Below, in pieces: positions 61,205 through 64,000 of a stretch of DNA of 64,000 nt. Numbering within the stretch: position 1 is the stretch's first letter; every line of letters starts with the position of its first letter. Source of the stretch: Alteriqipengyuania bathyomarina_B (lineage in GTDB: Bacteria; Pseudomonadota; Alphaproteobacteria; Sphingomonadales; Sphingomonadaceae); NCBI RefSeq assembly GCF_038594605.1, contig NZ_JBCFZM010000001.1, positions 930,001 through 994,000 of the forward strand, in the 5' to 3' direction. Below the pieces are notes generated by a model that ran no database searches, had not been told where the DNA came from, and saw only the letters and a program-made list of their open reading frames with translations. Made by a program: the position numbers and the translations under genes.

Positions 61205-61567
61205 CTAGAGGACGTTCATCCGGGTTGCGAGCAGCTTTTGCAGCGCTTCGGTATTGGTGAACTTGCCGACCTTGAACTCGATCGGCGGGTGGCCGGAGAG
61301 GAACACCGCAATTTCCGCATCGATGTCGATCGTGCCCGCGCTGGTGATCGAGAACGCGGTAATCGAACGATAGGGAACCGTCAGATATTCCTTCTTGGTG
61401 CCGAGGATGCCCTGCACATCGACATAGATCAGCCGCCAGTCGGTGAAGGCGATCCAGTCGCGAATCGTCTTGAAGGCGAAGTAGACCTCCTCACCCTCGA
61501 CCAGCGCGTGGCCGTGATTGTCCACGAACCCCTGCGGCGTGGTCTGCGTCTGGTTCAGCACCCCCAT
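61205..61567 (-). CDS. PH domain-like protein (bPH type)
   Basis: A 120-residue single-domain protein with a bacterial pleckstrin-homology fold pattern: EEVYFAFKTIRDWIAFTDWRLIYVDVQG, then KKEYLTVPYRSITAFSI and a C-terminal amphipathic helix TNTEALQKLLATRM. The family (bPH_1/DUF1696) is of unknown function. It has no signal peptide. It lies between pntAA and the fasciclin gene on the same strand. Confidence 0.85.
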   Translation of the reverse strand: MGVLNQTQTTPQGFVDNHGHALVEGEEVYFAFKTIRDWIAFTDWRLIYVDVQGILGTKKEYLTVPYRSITAFSITSAGTIDIDAEIAVFLSGHPPIEFKVGKFTNTEALQKLLATRMNVL

Positions 61568-61584
61568 CGGACTTTATCCTTCCT

Positions 61585-62709
61585 TCAGCCGCCGTCTAAC
61601 AATCTGGCATTGACCACCTGACCGCCCTTGGTCAGTCGCACCGCGTCGCCGATTTCCTCGTCCAGAACCGGCCCTCCTGCCTCTTCGTCCCAAAAGGCGG
61701 AGAGGAAATTGTAGAGGTTGCGCGCAAAAAGTGCGCTCGCATCCGGTGCCAGTTGCGCGGGCGTGTTCGCGTACCCCATGATCGTGACACCATGGCGGTC
61801 AACCAACTCGTCCGCCACCGCGCCTTCGACATTGCCCCCTTGCGGCACAGCAATGTCGAAGATGACGCTGCCCGGTTTCATGCTCGCGATCTGTTCGTCG
61901 GAGATCAGCCGGGGCGCGGGGCGGCCCGGAATCAGCGCGGTGGTGATCACGATATCCTGCTTGGCAATGTGCTCGGAAACGAGCTTGGCCTGCGCCGCCT
62001 TGTACTCGTCGCTCATCTCGCTGGCGTAGCCGCCGGTGCCCTCACCCTCGATCCCGCCTTCCTCGACGAAGATCGCCTTGGCGCCGAGCGATTCGATCTG
62101 CTCGCGCGTGGCGGAGCGAACGTCGGTCGCGGAAACCTGCGCGCCGAGACGCTTGGCGGTGGCGATGGCCTGCAGGCCCGCCACGCCGACGCCCATCACG
62201 AAAACGCGCGCGGCCTGCACCGTGCCTGCCGCGGTCATCATCATCGGGAAAGCGCGGCCATACTGGTCGGCCGCTGCGATCACGGCCTTGTAGCCCGACA
62301 GGTTGGACTGGCTGGAAAGCACATCCATGCTCTGCGCACGGGTGATGCGCGGCATGAATTCCATGGACAGTGCTTCGAGACCCGCCTTGGCATAGGCATC
62401 GATGCGCTCGCCCTGCTTGAACGGATCGAACGTCGCGGCGACCTTCGCATCGGGCTTGGCGCCTTGTAGAAGCGCAGGATCGGGAGCCTGGACGCCGAGC
62501 ACGATGCCCGCATCCTTGACCACCTGATCTGCCGTGCCGACGCTTGCGCCGGCATCGGAATACGCCGCGTCCGCGATGGAGGCATGCTCACCCGCCCCCG
62601 CCTCGACCGCGACATCCGCGCCCAGCGCGATGAATTTCTTCGCGGTCTCGGGAGTCAGCGCAACCCGCGTCTCGCCCGTTGCCCGCTCCTTGAGAACCGC
62701 GATCTTCAT
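61585..62709 (-). CDS. pntAA: NAD(P) transhydrogenase subunit alpha part 1
   Basis: A 374-residue soluble NAD(H)-binding domain I. Signature segments are MKIAVLKERATGETRVALTPE at the N-terminus, the Rossmann segment VFVMGVGVAGLQAIATAKRLGA, RSATREQIESLGA, and TALIPGRPAPRLI. It has no membrane domain, consistent with the separate pntAB gene. It is followed downstream by the PH-like and fasciclin genes before pntAB. Confidence 0.96.
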   Translation of the reverse strand: MKIAVLKERATGETRVALTPETAKKFIALGADVAVEAGAGEHASIADAAYSDAGASVGTADQVVKDAGIVLGVQAPDPALLQGAKPDAKVAATFDPFKQGERIDAYAKAGLEALSMEFMPRITRAQSMDVLSSQSNLSGYKAVIAAADQYGRAFPMMMTAAGTVQAARVFVMGVGVAGLQAIATAKRLGAQVSATDVRSATREQIESLGAKAIFVEEGGIEGEGTGGYASEMSDEYKAAQAKLVSEHIAKQDIVITTALIPGRPAPRLISDEQIASMKPGSVIFDIAVPQGGNVEGAVADELVDRHGVTIMGYANTPAQLAPDASALFARNLYNFLSAFWDEEAGGPVLDEEIGDAVRLTKGGQVVNARLLDGG

Positions 62710-62713
62710 GCGA

Positions 62714-62854
62714 TCAGGACGCGATCAGCACGACGACGATGAACACGATCAGCGCGATGATCGGGATCGCCCATTTCAGGCTCCCCATGAAGCGCTCATA
62801 AGTGCTGCGCGCTTTCTCGATATCCGGGGTGACGATGTCGTTATTGGTGGCCAT
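62714..62854 (-). CDS. aa3-type cytochrome c oxidase subunit IV-like small protein
   Basis: A 46-residue peptide starting MATNNDIV. The motif YERFMGSLKWAIPIIALIVFIVVVLIAS, one membrane helix after a short N-terminal arm, matches the COX4_pro_2 family found in alphaproteobacterial aa3 oxidases. An upstream ATG (62863) is also in frame, closer to a GGAG. It lies four bases from pntAA and is likely the first gene of that transcript. The main oxidase genes are elsewhere. Confidence 0.75.
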   Translation of the reverse strand: MATNNDIVTPDIEKARSTYERFMGSLKWAIPIIALIVFIVVVLIAS

Positions 62855-63067
62855 GGCTGGCATATTCTCCGCAAGAGATGGAACTTCGCCAAGCGGTCTA
62901 TCGCCGCAACCCGCCATGCTCAAGCACTTGCTGGCAACACACTCCCCAGCTTCTTGCCGAGCTTCGCCGCCCATCGGTAGGCTTAAGCTGGTCTTTACCG
63001 GTTTACCGTAAAGCAGCGGCCTGCACCGCAATGGGACGGTTCCCATGCAACCGAGTGGCGGGGAAAC

Positions 63068-64000
63068 ATGGCCGATTCTGACGAACGTTTGCTGATGCTG
63101 ATCGATGACGAACCGGCGCAGAGCCGACTCGTCAGCGCGCTGGCGGCCCGCGATGGCTGGCGAACGATCGTTGTCAACGACGCGGAAACCGCGATCGCCA
63201 CGCTCGGTACGCGGCAGGGCATGCAACTTTCCGCGATCATCCTCGACCAGTGGGTGCCCGGCGATGCTGCATGCGATCTGATCGCGGAATTGAAACAGCG
63301 CCGACCCGCTCTGCCGATCCTGATGCTGACCACCAGTGCGAGCCCGCTGCTCGCCGTCGAGGCGATGCGCGCAGGCGCCACCGATTATCTTATCAAGCCC
63401 GTCGCGCCCGAGCGGCTGATGCGCGCCCTGCGCAGTTCCACCCAGATGGAAGCCCCGCGCAACGAGCTGCAGCCGTTGACCGAGAAAATGCCTGCGGTGC
63501 TCGATTTCGACGCGATGATCGGGACCGATCCGATCTTCCGCATCGCGCTGGCCCGCGCGGCGAAGGCGGCCCGCACCCACAGCCATGTGCTGATCGAAGG
63601 TGAAAGCGGCACGGGCAAGGAGATGCTGCTGCGCGCCATCCAGGCGACCAGCCCGCGCGCCCGCAACCCCTTCCGCCTCGTCAACGTCGCGGGCGTGCCC
63701 GTGAATTCCATCGAATCGACTTTGTTCGGGCACGAGAAAGGCGCCTTTGCGGGCGCTTTCGAAAGTCAGATGGGCGCGCTTCAGCAATGCGACACCGGCA
63801 CGCTGGTGCTCGACGAAATCGACCGGCTTTCGGCCGACCAGCAGGCGCGGCTCGCCGCGACCCTCAACGAAGGCATCGTGCGCCCGATCGGCGCGACGCA
63901 CGGCTTCAAGATCGACACCCGGCTGCTTTCGGCGAGCAACCGTCCGCTGTCCGAACTCGCCGCGAAAGGCCAGTTCGACCAGGACCTGCTGGCCGCGATC
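63068..64000 (+). CDS. Response regulator with AAA+ sigma-54-type domain, partial
   Basis: The first 311 codons of an NtrC-like regulator, truncated by the window edge. The receiver domain has D13/D14, phospho-acceptor D60 in IILDQ and K110. The AAA+ domain has Walker A GESGTGKE (178-185) and Walker B LVLDE (246-250). The sigma-54 contact loop reads GAFAGA (225-230) instead of GAFTGA, so normal sigma-54 activation is doubtful. The DNA-binding C-terminus is outside the window. ATG 63068 is preceded by GGGGAAAC. Confidence 0.88.
   Translation, partial: MADSDERLLMLIDDEPAQSRLVSALAARDGWRTIVVNDAETAIATLGTRQGMQLSAIILDQWVPGDAACDLIAELKQRRPALPILMLTTSASPLLAVEAMRAGATDYLIKPVAPERLMRALRSSTQMEAPRNELQPLTEKMPAVLDFDAMIGTDPIFRIALARAAKAARTHSHVLIEGESGTGKEMLLRAIQATSPRARNPFRLVNVAGVPVNSIESTLFGHEKGAFAGAFESQMGALQQCDTGTLVLDEIDRLSADQQARLAATLNEGIVRPIGATHGFKIDTRLLSASNRPLSELAAKGQFDQDLLAAI

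Noticed and set aside
1..64000. Prophage, insertion sequence, integrative element or CRISPR array
   Set aside because: No integrase, transposase, phage structural gene, terminal repeat or regularly spaced repeat was seen anywhere in the window.

Overview
The window is a gene-dense (about 90% coding), GC-rich stretch of an alphaproteobacterial chromosome. Gene content points to Sphingomonadales, most likely Erythrobacteraceae: a K+-independent membrane pyrophosphatase, a sphingomonad-style TonB-dependent receptor with a glycine-rich insert, short-form HisG, many secreted peptidase-like proteins, an aa3-type oxidase subunit IV-like peptide, an entericidin-like lipoprotein and the infA-maf-RNase-yacG block. 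Taxonomy is inferred from family recognition, not computed. I see no prophage, insertion sequence, CRISPR array, rRNA or replication origin.

Layout. 1-2.8 kb: glutathione S-transferase end, pirin, SDR and alpha/beta hydrolase, overlapping by ATGA-type junctions. 2.8-8.2 kb: DUF2332 gene, then hisG-hisD-nusB with one-base overlaps, a lipoprotein gene and thiL. 8.2-11.7 kb: a desaturase coupled to a small membrane protein, and hppA. 11.9-15.9 kb: a translationally coupled acetyltransferase-like / JmjC-type cupin / acetyltransferase-like operon, then tesB. 16-25.5 kb: C39-like cysteine peptidase divergent from an EcsC-family gene, serine hydrolase, uvrC, HExxH protein and a large TonB-dependent receptor. 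25.7-30.3 kb: infA-maf-RNase E/G-like-yacG, tRNA-Phe, wrbA, and a DUF2141 / membrane protein / winged-helix operon with an 8-bp palindrome in its leader.

30.4-41.7 kb: a possible 11-codon gene with its own terminator, a CHASE2-GGDEF-EAL protein, an NhaP-type antiporter, then purC and purSQ separated by secreted M16 peptidase and transglutaminase-like genes. 41.7-50.2 kb: PAS-GGDEF-EAL protein, an EamA transporter upstream of glmS, an orphan cpaF, a second EamA transporter and an entericidin-like peptide. 50.3-58.5 kb: a long minus-strand series comprising DUF938, isoprenylcysteine methyltransferase-like, ABA4-like, NAD-binding, dGTPase-like, racemase, hydrolase, diheme cytochrome and parallel beta-helix proteins. 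58.5-62.9 kb: the three-subunit NAD(P) transhydrogenase, interrupted by fasciclin and PH-like genes and a palindromic intergenic element. From 63.07 kb to the edge: a response regulator/AAA+ protein with an altered GAFTGA loop.

The best candidates for undescribed biology are the acetyltransferase/cupin/acetyltransferase operon (11866-14953), the 11-residue ORF plus terminator (30384-30466), the paired-cysteine repeats and Arg-Gly tract inside the TonB receptor, the C39-like/EcsC pair, and the palindrome-controlled DUF2141 operon. Several genes (hisG, uvrC, the EamA gene at 49084) have a -10-like hexamer 6-8 nt before the start codon and no Shine-Dalgarno, as expected of leaderless mRNAs.
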